From an uncultured Oscillospiraceae bacterium (GTDB lineage: Bacteria; Bacillota; Clostridia; Oscillospirales; Oscillospiraceae), in NCBI GenBank assembly GCA_910588495.1, contig CAJUPU010000013.1, forward strand, positions 7,513 to 71,512: a stretch of 64,000 bases of DNA. Reading direction: 5' to 3'. This document shows positions 34,343-42,640 of the stretch, in pieces (within the stretch, counting starts at the first letter, position 1; each line of letters opens with the position of its first letter). Made by a program: the position numbers and the translations under genes. The notes under the pieces were generated by a model, which worked only from the letters and a program-made list of their open reading frames with translations, was not told the origin of the DNA and ran no database searches.

Positions 34343-34357
34343 TCTGGTCTTACCAGA
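34343..34357. promoter_or_regulatory. FadR-type operator in the dehydratase leader
   Basis: TCTGGTCTTACCAGA is a perfect 15-bp inverted repeat whose core TGGTCTTACCA fits the FadR-subfamily consensus TNGTNNNACNA. It lies just downstream of the -10 box, where a bound repressor would block initiation or clearance; an inducing acid bound to the FCD domain would release it. Confidence 0.8.
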
Positions 34358-34392
34358 ATACTAAGATTTGTTTGAAGAGGAGGGGAGACCAC

Positions 34393-35169
34393 TTGCTCTT
34401 TGCGGGGATAGACGTGGGGTCCACCACGTCGAAATGTATACTCCTGCGGGACGGCGAGATCGTGGGCAGCGCCCTGGTGGATATGGGCATCGGCACTGCC
34501 GGACCGGAGGAAGCTTATTCTCAGACGTTGACTGCGGCGGGAGCCGGACCGGAGGACATCGCCTGCTGCGCCGCCACAGGCTATGGCCGGGCCACCTGGA
34601 AAGGGGCGGACCTCACCATCAGTGAACTCACCGCCCACGGCTTGGGGAACCACTTCCTGTTTCCTGATGCCCGCACCGTGATCGACATCGGCGGGCAGGA
34701 CGCCAAGGTGATCCAGCTGGATGCGGACGGGCGGATGGCCAACTTCGTCATGAACGACAAGTGCGCCGCCGGGACGGGCCGGTTCCTGGAGGTGATGGCC
34801 AACGTACTGCGCATCCCGATTGGAGATCTGGAGGTGCTGGCCGCCCAAGCGGAGCACACCGCTCCCATCTCCAGCACCTGCACGGTATTCGCCGAGTCGG
34901 AAGTCATCTCCCAGCTGGCGTCGGGCACCCCCGTGGCCGACGTGGTGGCGGGTATCTGCGCCTCGGTGGCCTCCCGTGTGGCGGCGCTGGCCAAGCGGTC
35001 AGGCGTGAAGGAACAGGTATGTATGAGCGGCGGCGTGGCCCAGAACGGCGGCGTCCGGCGGGCTCTGGAGCAGGCGCTGGGGGTGTCCATCGCCTATTCG
35101 CCCCAGGCCCAGATGGCGGGCGCTTTGGGCGCGGCCCTGCACGCGTGTCAAAGATTCCATCGAAGGTGA
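34393..35169 (+). CDS. 2-hydroxyacyl-CoA dehydratase activator (ATP-dependent, BcrAD/BadFG family)
   Basis: The activase injects one high-energy electron into the dehydratase at the cost of ATP, using a [4Fe-4S] cluster shared by two subunits. The 258 residues show the ASKHA nucleotide site GIDVGSTTSKCILL, IDIGGQDAKVI, and the two cluster cysteines Cys124 (NDKCAAGTGRFLE) and Cys163 (ISSTCTVFAESEVISQLASG). It is of the HgdC/HadI/FldI type. The TTG start follows AGGAGGGGA; a TTG seven codons upstream lacks a site. First gene of the operon. Confidence 0.93.
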   Translation: MLFAGIDVGSTTSKCILLRDGEIVGSALVDMGIGTAGPEEAYSQTLTAAGAGPEDIACCAATGYGRATWKGADLTISELTAHGLGNHFLFPDARTVIDIGGQDAKVIQLDADGRMANFVMNDKCAAGTGRFLEVMANVLRIPIGDLEVLAAQAEHTAPISSTCTVFAESEVISQLASGTPVADVVAGICASVASRVAALAKRSGVKEQVCMSGGVAQNGGVRRALEQALGVSIAYSPQAQMAGALGAALHACQRFHRR

Positions 35170-35186
35170 GAGAGGAGAGGTCAAAC

Positions 35187-36428
35187 ATGGCTGAAGAAGT
35201 CAAAAAACAGCGTACGCCCCCCGATCCCAACTCGGCGAAATACAAGCTGGGCAAGATCGCGGCGGACGCCTACAAGGACGCCATCGCCGCCAAGGCCCGT
35301 GGGGAGAAGGTGGCCTGGGTGTCCAGCAACTTCCCCGTGGAGATCCCGGAGACCATGGGCATCGCCACCGTCTACCCGGAGAACCAGGCGGCGGGAATCG
35401 CCGCCCGTGGCGCGGGCACCCGGATGTGCGAGGAGGCGGAGGCCGACGGCTATTCCAACGACATCTGCGCCTATGCCCGGATCAGCCTGGCCTACGCCAA
35501 GCTGAAGTCCTGTCCGGAGCAGGACGTGGCCATGCCCGACGTGCTGCTATGCTGCAACAACATCTGCAATTGCATGATCAAGTGGTATGAGAACCTGGCC
35601 CAGGACCTGAACATCCCCATGATCATGCTGGACATCCCCTTCAACCCGGACGACGAGGTGTCCGACGCTCAGGTGGCCTACGTCAAGGGCCAGTTCCTGG
35701 ACGCCATCAAACGGCTGGAGGAGATCTGCGGCAAGAAGTGGAGCGACGAGAAATTCCAGCAGGTCATGAACAACTCCTGCCGCACCAGCCGGGCCTGGCT
35801 GGCCGCCACCGCCATGGCGCGGTACACCCCCAGCCCCTTCAACGGCTTCGACCTCTTGAACCACATGGCCGTCATGGTCACTGCCCGGGGCAAGCCCGAG
35901 GCCGCCGAGGCCATGGAGACCCTTTTGAAGGAGTACCAGGAGAACCACGACACCGGCAAGTCCACCTTCCGGGCCGAGGAAAAATACCGCATCATGTTCG
36001 AGGGCATCGCCTGCTGGCCCTGGCTGCGGGCCACCTCCACCGGGCTGAAGGGCCGGGGCATCAACATGGTGACCACCATCTACGCCGACGCCTTCGGCTT
36101 TGACTACGACAGCTTCGACAACATGATCCGGGCCTACTGCAAGGTGCCCAACGCCATCAACCTGGAGACCGCCCGGGACAAGCGGGTGAAGCTGTGCAAG
36201 GACAACAGCGTAGAGGGTCTGCTGGTACATACCAACCGCTCCTGCAAGCTGTGGAGCGGGTTCATGCCTGAGATGAGCCGTCAGATCGGCGCGGCCTGTG
36301 ATATCCCTGTGGTGTCCTTCGACGGCGACCAGGCCGACCCCCGCAACTTCTCCGAGGCCCAGTACGACACCCGGGTCCAGGGCCTCACCGAGATCATGGA
36401 TTCCAGGAAAGGAGGGGAGCGCGCATGA
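35187..36428 (+). CDS. 2-hydroxyacyl-CoA dehydratase, subunit 1 (HadB/FldB-like)
   Basis: This is one subunit of the oxygen-sensitive iron-sulfur dehydratase that removes water from (R)-2-hydroxyacyl-CoA via a ketyl radical. Its 413 residues are close to HadB/FldB (about 407), not HgdA (about 477). Candidate cluster cysteines are Cys81, Cys94, Cys122/123 and NRSCKLWSGF near the C-terminus. Typical stretches are GIATVYPENQAAGIAARGAG, DVLLCCNNICNCMIKWYE and PVVSFDGDQADPRNFSEAQYDTRVQ. The ATG has GGAGAGG upstream. Substrate (leucine-, phenylalanine- or other 2-hydroxy acid) cannot be fixed from sequence alone. Confidence 0.92.
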   Translation: MAEEVKKQRTPPDPNSAKYKLGKIAADAYKDAIAAKARGEKVAWVSSNFPVEIPETMGIATVYPENQAAGIAARGAGTRMCEEAEADGYSNDICAYARISLAYAKLKSCPEQDVAMPDVLLCCNNICNCMIKWYENLAQDLNIPMIMLDIPFNPDDEVSDAQVAYVKGQFLDAIKRLEEICGKKWSDEKFQQVMNNSCRTSRAWLAATAMARYTPSPFNGFDLLNHMAVMVTARGKPEAAEAMETLLKEYQENHDTGKSTFRAEEKYRIMFEGIACWPWLRATSTGLKGRGINMVTTIYADAFGFDYDSFDNMIRAYCKVPNAINLETARDKRVKLCKDNSVEGLLVHTNRSCKLWSGFMPEMSRQIGAACDIPVVSFDGDQADPRNFSEAQYDTRVQGLTEIMDSRKGGERA

Positions 36429-37543
36429 CCGCTCAAGAGCTTTTGCGCCGGTTCCACACGGCGGCGGCCGACCCCAAGGGTCAGATGAAGCAATATCTGG
36501 AGGCCGGGGAAAAGGTGGTGCTCACCGCTCCGGTGTACACACCTGAAGAGATCATCCATTCCATGGGGCTGGTGCCCATGGGGGCCTGGGGGGCCGACGT
36601 GCCTCTGGAGGGCTCCAAGGAGTATTTCCCCTCCTTCATCTGCTCCGTCATGCAGTCCATTCTGGAGCTGGGCATGAAGGGGGGCTACGAGGGCGCGTCC
36701 GCCATCGTCATTCCCTCCCTGTGCGACTCTTTGAAGTGCCTGGGGCAGAACTGGAAATACGCCGTCCCCTCTATCCCCTTCATCCCCATGACCTACCCCC
36801 AGAACCGCTGGGGCACGGTGGGGACCAGCTTCACCCGGGCGGGCTATGAGCGGGTCATCGCCGACCTGGAGAAGGCCACGGGGGCCGAATTCGACCCGGC
36901 CAAGCTCACCCAGTCGATCAAGGTCTACAACGCCCACAACGCCGCCATGCGGAAGGTGGACGAGGCCCTGGCCCACCACCCGGAGATCACCGCCGCCCAG
37001 CGGTCCGACCTGTTCAAGAGCGCTTTCTTTATGAAAAAGGAGGAGCACACCGCCCTGGTGGAGGAGCTGCTGGCCGCCCTGGAGGGGCAGGAGCCCGCCG
37101 CGGGCAAGCTCAAGGTGATGACCACCGGCATCCTGTGCGACAGCCCCGCCCTGCTGGATATCTTCGACGATCTGGGCCTGCACATCGCGGCGGACGACGT
37201 GGCCGCCCAGAGCCGCCAGTATCGCGTTGACTGCGCTGAGGATGGCGACCCCCTGGACGCCCTGGCTGAGAAGTTTGCCGCCATGGGCAACTGCTCGGTG
37301 CTGTACGACCCGGACAAGAAGCGGCCCCGCACCATCGTAGAGCAGGCAAAGGCCCGGGGGGCCCAGGGCGTGGTGGTGGTGCTCACCAAGTTCTGCGATC
37401 CGGAGGAGTTCGACGTTCCGTTTATCAAGCGCGCATGCCAGGCCGCCGGTCTGCCCGTGGCGCTTGTGGAGATAGACCGGCAGATGGTGAACTTTGAGCA
37501 AGCCAGGACCCTGTTGGAGACCTTCCGCGACGTATTGGAGTAA
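36425..37543 (+). CDS. 2-hydroxyacyl-CoA dehydratase, subunit 2 (HadC/FldC-like)
   Basis: This is the second dehydratase subunit, 372 residues (HadC/FldC about 375). It has EKVVLTAPVYTPEEIIHSMGLVPMGAWG, the probable cluster cysteines in SFICSVMQSILELG and PSLCDSLKCLGQNW, then a C-terminal half with DDVAAQSRQYR and QAKARGAQGVVVVLTKFCDPEEFD. Its ATG overlaps the previous stop by 4 nt. The next gene begins only 17 bp after its stop but has a different base composition. Confidence 0.92.
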   Translation: MTAQELLRRFHTAAADPKGQMKQYLEAGEKVVLTAPVYTPEEIIHSMGLVPMGAWGADVPLEGSKEYFPSFICSVMQSILELGMKGGYEGASAIVIPSLCDSLKCLGQNWKYAVPSIPFIPMTYPQNRWGTVGTSFTRAGYERVIADLEKATGAEFDPAKLTQSIKVYNAHNAAMRKVDEALAHHPEITAAQRSDLFKSAFFMKKEEHTALVEELLAALEGQEPAAGKLKVMTTGILCDSPALLDIFDDLGLHIAADDVAAQSRQYRVDCAEDGDPLDALAEKFAAMGNCSVLYDPDKKRPRTIVEQAKARGAQGVVVVLTKFCDPEEFDVPFIKRACQAAGLPVALVEIDRQMVNFEQARTLLETFRDVLE

Positions 37544-37560
37544 AGAGAGGAGAAAAGAAA

Positions 37561-39375
37561 ATGGAAAAAACCGCGAAAAAAAGCTGGACCACAAGGGCGT
37601 TTTTGATCTCGCTGGCAGCGCTGATTTTGTGCTCGGTGGTGAACTGGGGCGTTATCACGGGATGGGGGAATGTAAAAATTACAAAGCTCAAAATTTCCGG
37701 TGATGATGGTTTGACGTATACCGGGTTAATGTATATCCCTAAAAGTGCAACCAATGCCACACCTGCCCCCGGTGCTCTGTTTTTACACGGAAATTCGGGT
37801 AATGCCCGCAACCATGAATCTTGGGCTGTGGAATATGCTCGTCGGGGATTTGTGGTTATTTCCGTTGACAATTTAGGCGCTGCTGACGGCGAATTCCGCA
37901 ATGCCTATGGTAGTATGGGTATTCCCACAGCGTTCATGAATTATATGTTAACGCTTAATTATGTAGACAAAGAAAATATTTTAGCTTCTGGGCACTCTAT
38001 GGGTGGGGGAATGGCGTATGCGCTTGCGCTTAACTTCCCCGAAAACGTACCCACTGTCATCAGTTCTAATGCCGTGAACGGGATGAATCCGACTTCGGGC
38101 ATGGGGGGTCCCAATGAAGGCGGTTTCGATGGGAATATGCTGATTATAAATGGAACTGCTGATAAAATGAATGAAAACGTCAGTTCCCTTGAAAAAGCAG
38201 AAGAACTTTTCAATCTTAATGGCGGAGAAATTTCAGGTCTGGAAATTGGAAAGCTTTACGGCAGTTTTGAAGAAGGCAATGCCATGCAGTATGACTTGAT
38301 TCAAGGACAAATTCATGAAGCTGCTTTTATCAATCACGACCATATTGCCGCTCATTTGGATTTTGCACAAAAATCGATTTCAGCACCTAACCCTATTGAT
38401 TCAGGAAATCAGATTTGGCAGTATAAAGATGTGCTAGGCTTACTGGGTATGTTGATTTTTGCTTCTGCTGTGGTGCTATTCGCACTAATGCTTGTTGAGC
38501 AAATCCCTTTCTTTGCGTCCATTAAACAACCCTTGCCCCAAAATCTTGGTTTGCGGGGTCCTGGCCTTGCTATCAGCGTCGTGTGCGCTACTGTATTTCC
38601 CGTGTTGTGTCTGCGTTTTGGTGGCTTTGGACTGGTAGATCTTTTTGGATCCAGAGCTGAGAACCTAAAGCCGATTTTTAGCTTGCGTTTTACTAATATT
38701 GCTCTGGCTACTGTGTTAGCGCTAAATATTTTTGGCTTCATTATGCTGTTTGTCTACTGGTTCACCGATGCAAAAAAGCATGGTTCTAACATTCGTGAAC
38801 TGGGCCTCACCAGTGAAGGTAGCACAAAAATTGATTGGGTACTCATTGGCAAGTCTTTGCTACTAGCTGTATTGGCTATCATCGTTGGATGGACATATTT
38901 GGCACTTCAAGGTGCAGTATTTGGCACTGATTTTTACTGCCTGTTCTTTGGCTTCAAACCTATTGCCACATTGAAATTCAAATACTATATTCCATATCTA
39001 ATTCTTTGGATGCTCTCGTTTGTTGTTGCCGCTATTGGCATGAACGTGGAACGGCGCCTGCCGTCTACCGGCAACGAAGCTAAAGATACGCTGATTGCAA
39101 TGGTGGTCAATATCGTTTTGGCCGCTGGCACGATTACAGCTATGGTTTTTGTAGAAAATGCTGTTCAGATTAGCTTGGGTTCTTCTGCTGTCGCGCTATC
39201 CAACTGGGGCACCGATATCACCCGCCTTTGGGGCATGCCTGTAGGCATGGTTATCGGCGCTGGCGGAAACACATATTGCTTCCGCAAAACTGGTAATGTC
39301 TGGCTAGGAGCCTTCCTTATGGGGCTTATGTGTGCATTGGCTGCCTGCCTTTATGGCCAAGTCCGTTGCTTCTAA
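37561..39375 (+). CDS. Membrane-anchored alpha/beta hydrolase with C-terminal polytopic domain, low-GC insert in the dehydratase operon
   Basis: The 604-residue protein has an N-terminal membrane segment (about 12-34) and an alpha/beta-hydrolase domain (about 45-280). The oxyanion-type motif is FLHGNSGNARNHESW, the nucleophile Ser146 lies in ASGHSMGGGMAYA, and candidate Asp and His lie in INGTADKMNEN and NHDHIAAH. Seven to eight further membrane segments follow (about 293-600). The DNA is visibly poorer in GC than all neighbours (mid-40s versus mid-60s percent) and uses A/T-ending codons, so it was acquired recently. It is nonetheless placed in phase with the operon: 17 bp after subunit 2 with AGAGAGGAG, and 14 bp before the CoA-transferase. 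An esterase, thioesterase or acyl-transfer role is possible; none is demonstrated. Confidence 0.85.
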   Translation: MEKTAKKSWTTRAFLISLAALILCSVVNWGVITGWGNVKITKLKISGDDGLTYTGLMYIPKSATNATPAPGALFLHGNSGNARNHESWAVEYARRGFVVISVDNLGAADGEFRNAYGSMGIPTAFMNYMLTLNYVDKENILASGHSMGGGMAYALALNFPENVPTVISSNAVNGMNPTSGMGGPNEGGFDGNMLIINGTADKMNENVSSLEKAEELFNLNGGEISGLEIGKLYGSFEEGNAMQYDLIQGQIHEAAFINHDHIAAHLDFAQKSISAPNPIDSGNQIWQYKDVLGLLGMLIFASAVVLFALMLVEQIPFFASIKQPLPQNLGLRGPGLAISVVCATVFPVLCLRFGGFGLVDLFGSRAENLKPIFSLRFTNIALATVLALNIFGFIMLFVYWFTDAKKHGSNIRELGLTSEGSTKIDWVLIGKSLLLAVLAIIVGWTYLALQGAVFGTDFYCLFFGFKPIATLKFKYYIPYLILWMLSFVVAAIGMNVERRLPSTGNEAKDTLIAMVVNIVLAAGTITAMVFVENAVQISLGSSAVALSNWGTDITRLWGMPVGMVIGAGGNTYCFRKTGNVWLGAFLMGLMCALAACLYGQVRCF

Positions 39376-39389
39376 AAGGAGAGATTGTC

Positions 39390-40631
39390 ATGACCCAACT
39401 CCCCCGCCCCTTAGAGGGCGTCAAAGTGGTCGAGCTGGCCAACTTTATCGCAGCCCCCTCCTGCGCCCGCTATCTGGCTGACCTGGGCGCCGACGTTATC
39501 AAGGTAGAAGCCCCCAGCCGGGACCCCCTCCGGGGCACCGCTATCAACGAGGGTCGTCCCCTGGGCGACTATGAGAACACCAGCTTCGACCTGGACAACG
39601 CCAACAAGCGCTGCGTCTGCCTGAACACCAAGTCCCCCCAGGGCCTGGAAGCCCTGCTCAAGCTCATCGGAACCGCCGATATCTTTATCACCAACGTCCG
39701 GGAGAAATCCCTGAAAAAGCAGGGGCTGGACTATGAGAGCATCAAGGTGAAATTCCCCAAGCTGGTGTACGGCTACGTCACCGGCTACGGCGAGAAGGGT
39801 CCGGATAAGGACCTGCCTGGCTTCGATTTCACCGCTTTCTTCGCCCGTGGCGGTATGCTGGGCACCCTGTTCGACAAGGACCATGTGCCCATGATGACCA
39901 TCCCCGGCGTGGGCGACCACCAAGTGGCCATGAACCTGGCCAGCGGCCTGCTGGCGGCTCTCTACCGCGCCTCCCGCACCGGGAAGGGCGATAAGGTCAC
40001 TGTCAGCCTGTTCCACTCCGCCATCTGGGATGTGGCCATCATGCTCCAGGCTTCCCAATATGGCGACAAATCCACCCAGTACCCCATCACCCGCAAGAGC
40101 GTGGCCAACCCCTTCAACCTGCCCCAGAAGACCCGGGATGGCCGCTGGGTACAGTTCTCCGCCCCGGCCTACGACGCCATGTACGACCGCTTCGTCACCG
40201 CCATGGACCGGGCGGACCTGGTGGGCGATTCCCGCTTCTACCCACAGGCCAACCTCCAGAACAATTTGGAGGAGTTCTACTCCATCCTGGTGGAGGCCGC
40301 TGCCCAAAAAGACCTGGCCGAGTGGTGCGAGCGGTTCAAGGCCGCCGACATCCCCTACGCCGTGGCCCAGACCTGGGACGAGCTGATGAAGGATGAGCAG
40401 GCGTGGGCCGCCGACTGCTTCTATGAGATGGAGTACCCCACCGGGGCCAAGCGGACTCTGGTGCGCCCCCCCGTCATGTTCATGGACACCCCGCTGCCCG
40501 AGTACAAACGGGGCCCCTACTGCGGCGAGCACACCGAGGAGATCTTGGCCTCCCTGGGCTACACCGGCGATCAAATCAAGGCTATGCTGGAGGCGGGCGC
40601 CGCCGCCCACCCCGTCCCTCGCCGGCGCTGA
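39390..40631 (+). CDS. Class III (CaiB/BaiF, HadA/FldA-like) CoA-transferase
   Basis: It would transfer CoA between the 2-hydroxy acid and the enoyl-CoA product, closing the dehydratase cycle. The 413-residue protein begins PLEGVKVVELANFIAAPSCARYLADLGADVIKVE and has the catalytic-Asp region GYGEKGPDKDLPGFDFTAFFARGG, as in FldA/HadA. The ATG follows AAAGGAGAG. The base composition returns to that of the chromosome, so the low-GC gene before it was inserted into an existing had-like operon. Dehydrogenase, acyl-CoA dehydrogenase and ETF genes usual in such pathways are not in the window. Confidence 0.93.
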   Translation: MTQLPRPLEGVKVVELANFIAAPSCARYLADLGADVIKVEAPSRDPLRGTAINEGRPLGDYENTSFDLDNANKRCVCLNTKSPQGLEALLKLIGTADIFITNVREKSLKKQGLDYESIKVKFPKLVYGYVTGYGEKGPDKDLPGFDFTAFFARGGMLGTLFDKDHVPMMTIPGVGDHQVAMNLASGLLAALYRASRTGKGDKVTVSLFHSAIWDVAIMLQASQYGDKSTQYPITRKSVANPFNLPQKTRDGRWVQFSAPAYDAMYDRFVTAMDRADLVGDSRFYPQANLQNNLEEFYSILVEAAAQKDLAEWCERFKAADIPYAVAQTWDELMKDEQAWAADCFYEMEYPTGAKRTLVRPPVMFMDTPLPEYKRGPYCGEHTEEILASLGYTGDQIKAMLEAGAAAHPVPRRR

Positions 40632-40649
40632 TCCGGCAGGATGCCAAAA

Positions 40650-40694
40650 CGATCGGCCGCCAGGACCTCTCGATGAGGTCCTGGCGGCCGATCG
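40650..40694. terminator. Hairpin with 20-bp perfect stem ending the dehydratase operon
   Basis: A perfect 20-bp stem (40650-40669/40675-40694) with loop TCGAT, flanked by AAAA and GCTTT. It is the likely terminator, although the T-run is short. Confidence 0.75.
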
Positions 40695-40746
40695 GCTTTG
40701 ACGCGCGCGCGGCCCACTCCACGCCCCGCCCCCTATCTGCCTCCAC

Positions 40747-42165
40747 TCATCCGCCCAGCTTCTCTCCCACCACAGCCATCTGGGCAGGGGTCACCTCCCA
40801 CTCCTGGTCGAATGTGATCTCCACAAAGCGGTCCGGCCAGCACAGCAGGAAGGTGTTCCTGGGGCCGTACTCCCGGTCGGTCCAGCGGTAGGCCGCCTCC
40901 GCCCCCCAGGGGGCGGGGTCCGTGGGCTCATAAAAATACCAGGCGCTCTCCGGCATGTCCCGGTTCCACCGCTCCGTCCGGTCCAGGAGCAGATGCTCCC
41001 GGCACAGGCCGTAGAGGAAGGGGGCCTTCACCACCGTCACCGTGTACTCCAGCCGGGGCATCTCCTTATACCGCTCCGCGTCGAACCGGGCGCGCTGATA
41101 GCCCTGGTACTGGGCCAGGAAGATGGACTCGCTCCCCCGGTGCTCCCGGCTGTAGCCCTCATACTCCACGTCCAGCAGGTCCTCCACCGTCAGGGGGAGC
41201 CGGTCCTGCGCGGCGGTGAAGGTGTTCCCGTGGTATTCATAGGTCTCCTCGTCCTGCTCGGCAAACCAGCCGTGGGTGCTTCCAAACAGGACGCCGAAGG
41301 TGATGGCCCCCACAAAGAGGTAGGCCGCGACAAGGCCGGAGACGATGGTCACTACCCGGTTCACCCTGGCGGACACCTTTTTCCGTTTGAGCCACCCCAT
41401 GACGCCCCGGACCAGCAAAAACAGCCCCGGCATATACACGCAGAACATGAGCACCGCCACCACTATCATCATCCGGCTCCCGGACAGGGCCACCGACAGC
41501 ATATAATACACCACCCCCAGCCCCATCAGGACCAGAGCCCCGATCTGGAGCTTCCGGTGGCTCCTGGAGTCCAAAAACTCCCCCTGTTCCGCCGCCTTTA
41601 CCGCCTTCCGGTGCCACCAGAAGTAGCCGCCCAGCTCCACCCCGGCCAGCACAAACACCAGCACCCAGCACATGGCGGTGAGCACGCTGGCGGGGCTGGC
41701 CAGCAGCCCGATGGGGTCGTCGATCAGCCGCCACACCAGCAAGCCCACGTCCAGCACCGCCACCGCCAGCAGCATGAGCTGGGAGGGCAGGAAGCTGCGC
41801 TTCATGGTGCGGTGGATGGACTCCACCTCCAGCACCGGGTCGGTCTCGATAGGCACCGGGTCAGGCCCCTCGTTGTAGAACACCTGGAGCTGGGCGCTGG
41901 ACGCCGCCAGCACCCAGCCGGTGTGCCGGCAGAAGTCATAGAAGGTCTCCTGCTCCTCCGAGGGCCCCGGGTCGAAGGCCGACGCCTTGGGGAAATAGGC
42001 CACGGAAAAGGTGAGCTTTTTCGGCTCGATCCTGCGGTAATGCCAGAGGAACTGGCCGATCTTGTCCAGCAGCCAGCCCTCCTCCGCCATCTGGGCCAGG
42101 TGCTCCTCCAGCCCGGTGCGGTCGTAGAAGGAAAAGGTCTCCAGTCTGCGCTTTGTCTCTTTCAT
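40747..42165 (-). CDS. DUF2812 domain membrane protein
   Basis: The 472-residue protein has an N-terminal DUF2812 region (KRRLETFSFYDRTGLEEHLAQMAEEGWLLDKIGQFLWHYRRIEPKKLTF), a central block of about five membrane segments (about 135-320) and a C-terminal soluble region with SREHRGSESIFLAQYQGYQRARFD. DUF2812 proteins are regularly paired with PadR regulators in Firmicutes, and here too: the PadR stop overlaps this start by 4 nt (ATGA). The function is unknown; envelope stress sensing is often supposed because of the pairing. Confidence 0.85.
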   Translation of the reverse strand: MKETKRRLETFSFYDRTGLEEHLAQMAEEGWLLDKIGQFLWHYRRIEPKKLTFSVAYFPKASAFDPGPSEEQETFYDFCRHTGWVLAASSAQLQVFYNEGPDPVPIETDPVLEVESIHRTMKRSFLPSQLMLLAVAVLDVGLLVWRLIDDPIGLLASPASVLTAMCWVLVFVLAGVELGGYFWWHRKAVKAAEQGEFLDSRSHRKLQIGALVLMGLGVVYYMLSVALSGSRMMIVVAVLMFCVYMPGLFLLVRGVMGWLKRKKVSARVNRVVTIVSGLVAAYLFVGAITFGVLFGSTHGWFAEQDEETYEYHGNTFTAAQDRLPLTVEDLLDVEYEGYSREHRGSESIFLAQYQGYQRARFDAERYKEMPRLEYTVTVVKAPFLYGLCREHLLLDRTERWNRDMPESAWYFYEPTDPAPWGAEAAYRWTDREYGPRNTFLLCWPDRFVEITFDQEWEVTPAQMAVVGEKLGG

Positions 42166-42485
42166 GGGTATCGCTCCTCTCCCATATGGCGGCGGTAGTC
42201 CTCCGCCTGGGCCTGGATGCGCCGGTACTCCTTGTCCAGCGTCTCCCGGCCCTTGTCCGTCAGCAGGTAGCTGCGCCTGCGCCCCTCCACCCGGGTCTCC
42301 CGGATCATCCCCGCCTGGCAGAACCGCTCCAGCAGGTCGTACAGCGTCCCGGACCCCACGTTCACCCGCCCCCCGGTCATGGCGGACACCCGGTCCAGGA
42401 TGTCGATGCCGCAGCACTCCTCCCGCAGGCACAGCAGGATGTAGAACATCTGCTCGGTGAGGGTCTGAAATTTTGCCCTGGGCAT
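42162..42485 (-). CDS. PadR-family transcriptional regulator
   Basis: A 107-residue PadR winged-helix protein: LTEQMFYILLCLREECCGIDILDRVSAMTGGRVNVGSGTLYDLLERFCQAGMIRETRVEGRRRSYLLTDKGRETL, then a C-terminal dimerisation helix. The ATG has GGAGG at 6-7 nt; an in-frame ATG at 42587 lies upstream of the promoter. Three identical palindromes in its own promoter region are almost certainly its operators, so it autoregulates and controls the DUF2812 gene. The inducer is unknown. Confidence 0.92.
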   Translation of the reverse strand: MPRAKFQTLTEQMFYILLCLREECCGIDILDRVSAMTGGRVNVGSGTLYDLLERFCQAGMIRETRVEGRRRSYLLTDKGRETLDKEYRRIQAQAEDYRRHMGEERYP

Positions 42486-42501
42486 CTGCCGTCCCTCCTT
42501 T

Positions 42502-42587
42502 CTCGAATATCGAGGATATAGCGCAAACAGCAAACTCGAATATCGAGCATCTGACCATAGTATACTCTCGATATTCGAGAATGTCAA
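42502..42587 (-). promoter_or_regulatory. PadR promoter with three CTCGA-N3-TCGAG operators
   Basis: CTCGAATATCGAG occurs at 42502-42514 and 42535-42547, and in reverse orientation at 42567-42579. The spacing is 33 and 32 bp, about three helical turns, so the sites face the same side. On the minus strand TTGACA (42582-42587), 17 bp, TATACT (42559-42564) forms a near-perfect promoter whose spacer is filled by the third palindrome; the other two lie in the leader. Confidence 0.9.
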
Positions 42588-42595
42588 GGGGTGGC

Positions 42596-42628
42596 GAAAA
42601 AAAGATCCCGGGACCCCTCCGGGTCCCA
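42596..42628 (-). terminator. Terminator of the 42.6-43.3 kb gene
   Basis: GGGACCC/GGGTCCC stem with loop CTCC, followed on the minus strand by ATCTTTTTTTC. Confidence 0.85.
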
Positions 42629-42640
42629 GGACTCTCTCGC

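Noticed and set aside
34761..35186. Upstream extension of dehydratase subunit 1 through the activator gene
   Set aside because: The frame is a shadow of the activator coding sequence; the ATG at 35187 has a proper ribosome site and family-like N-terminus.
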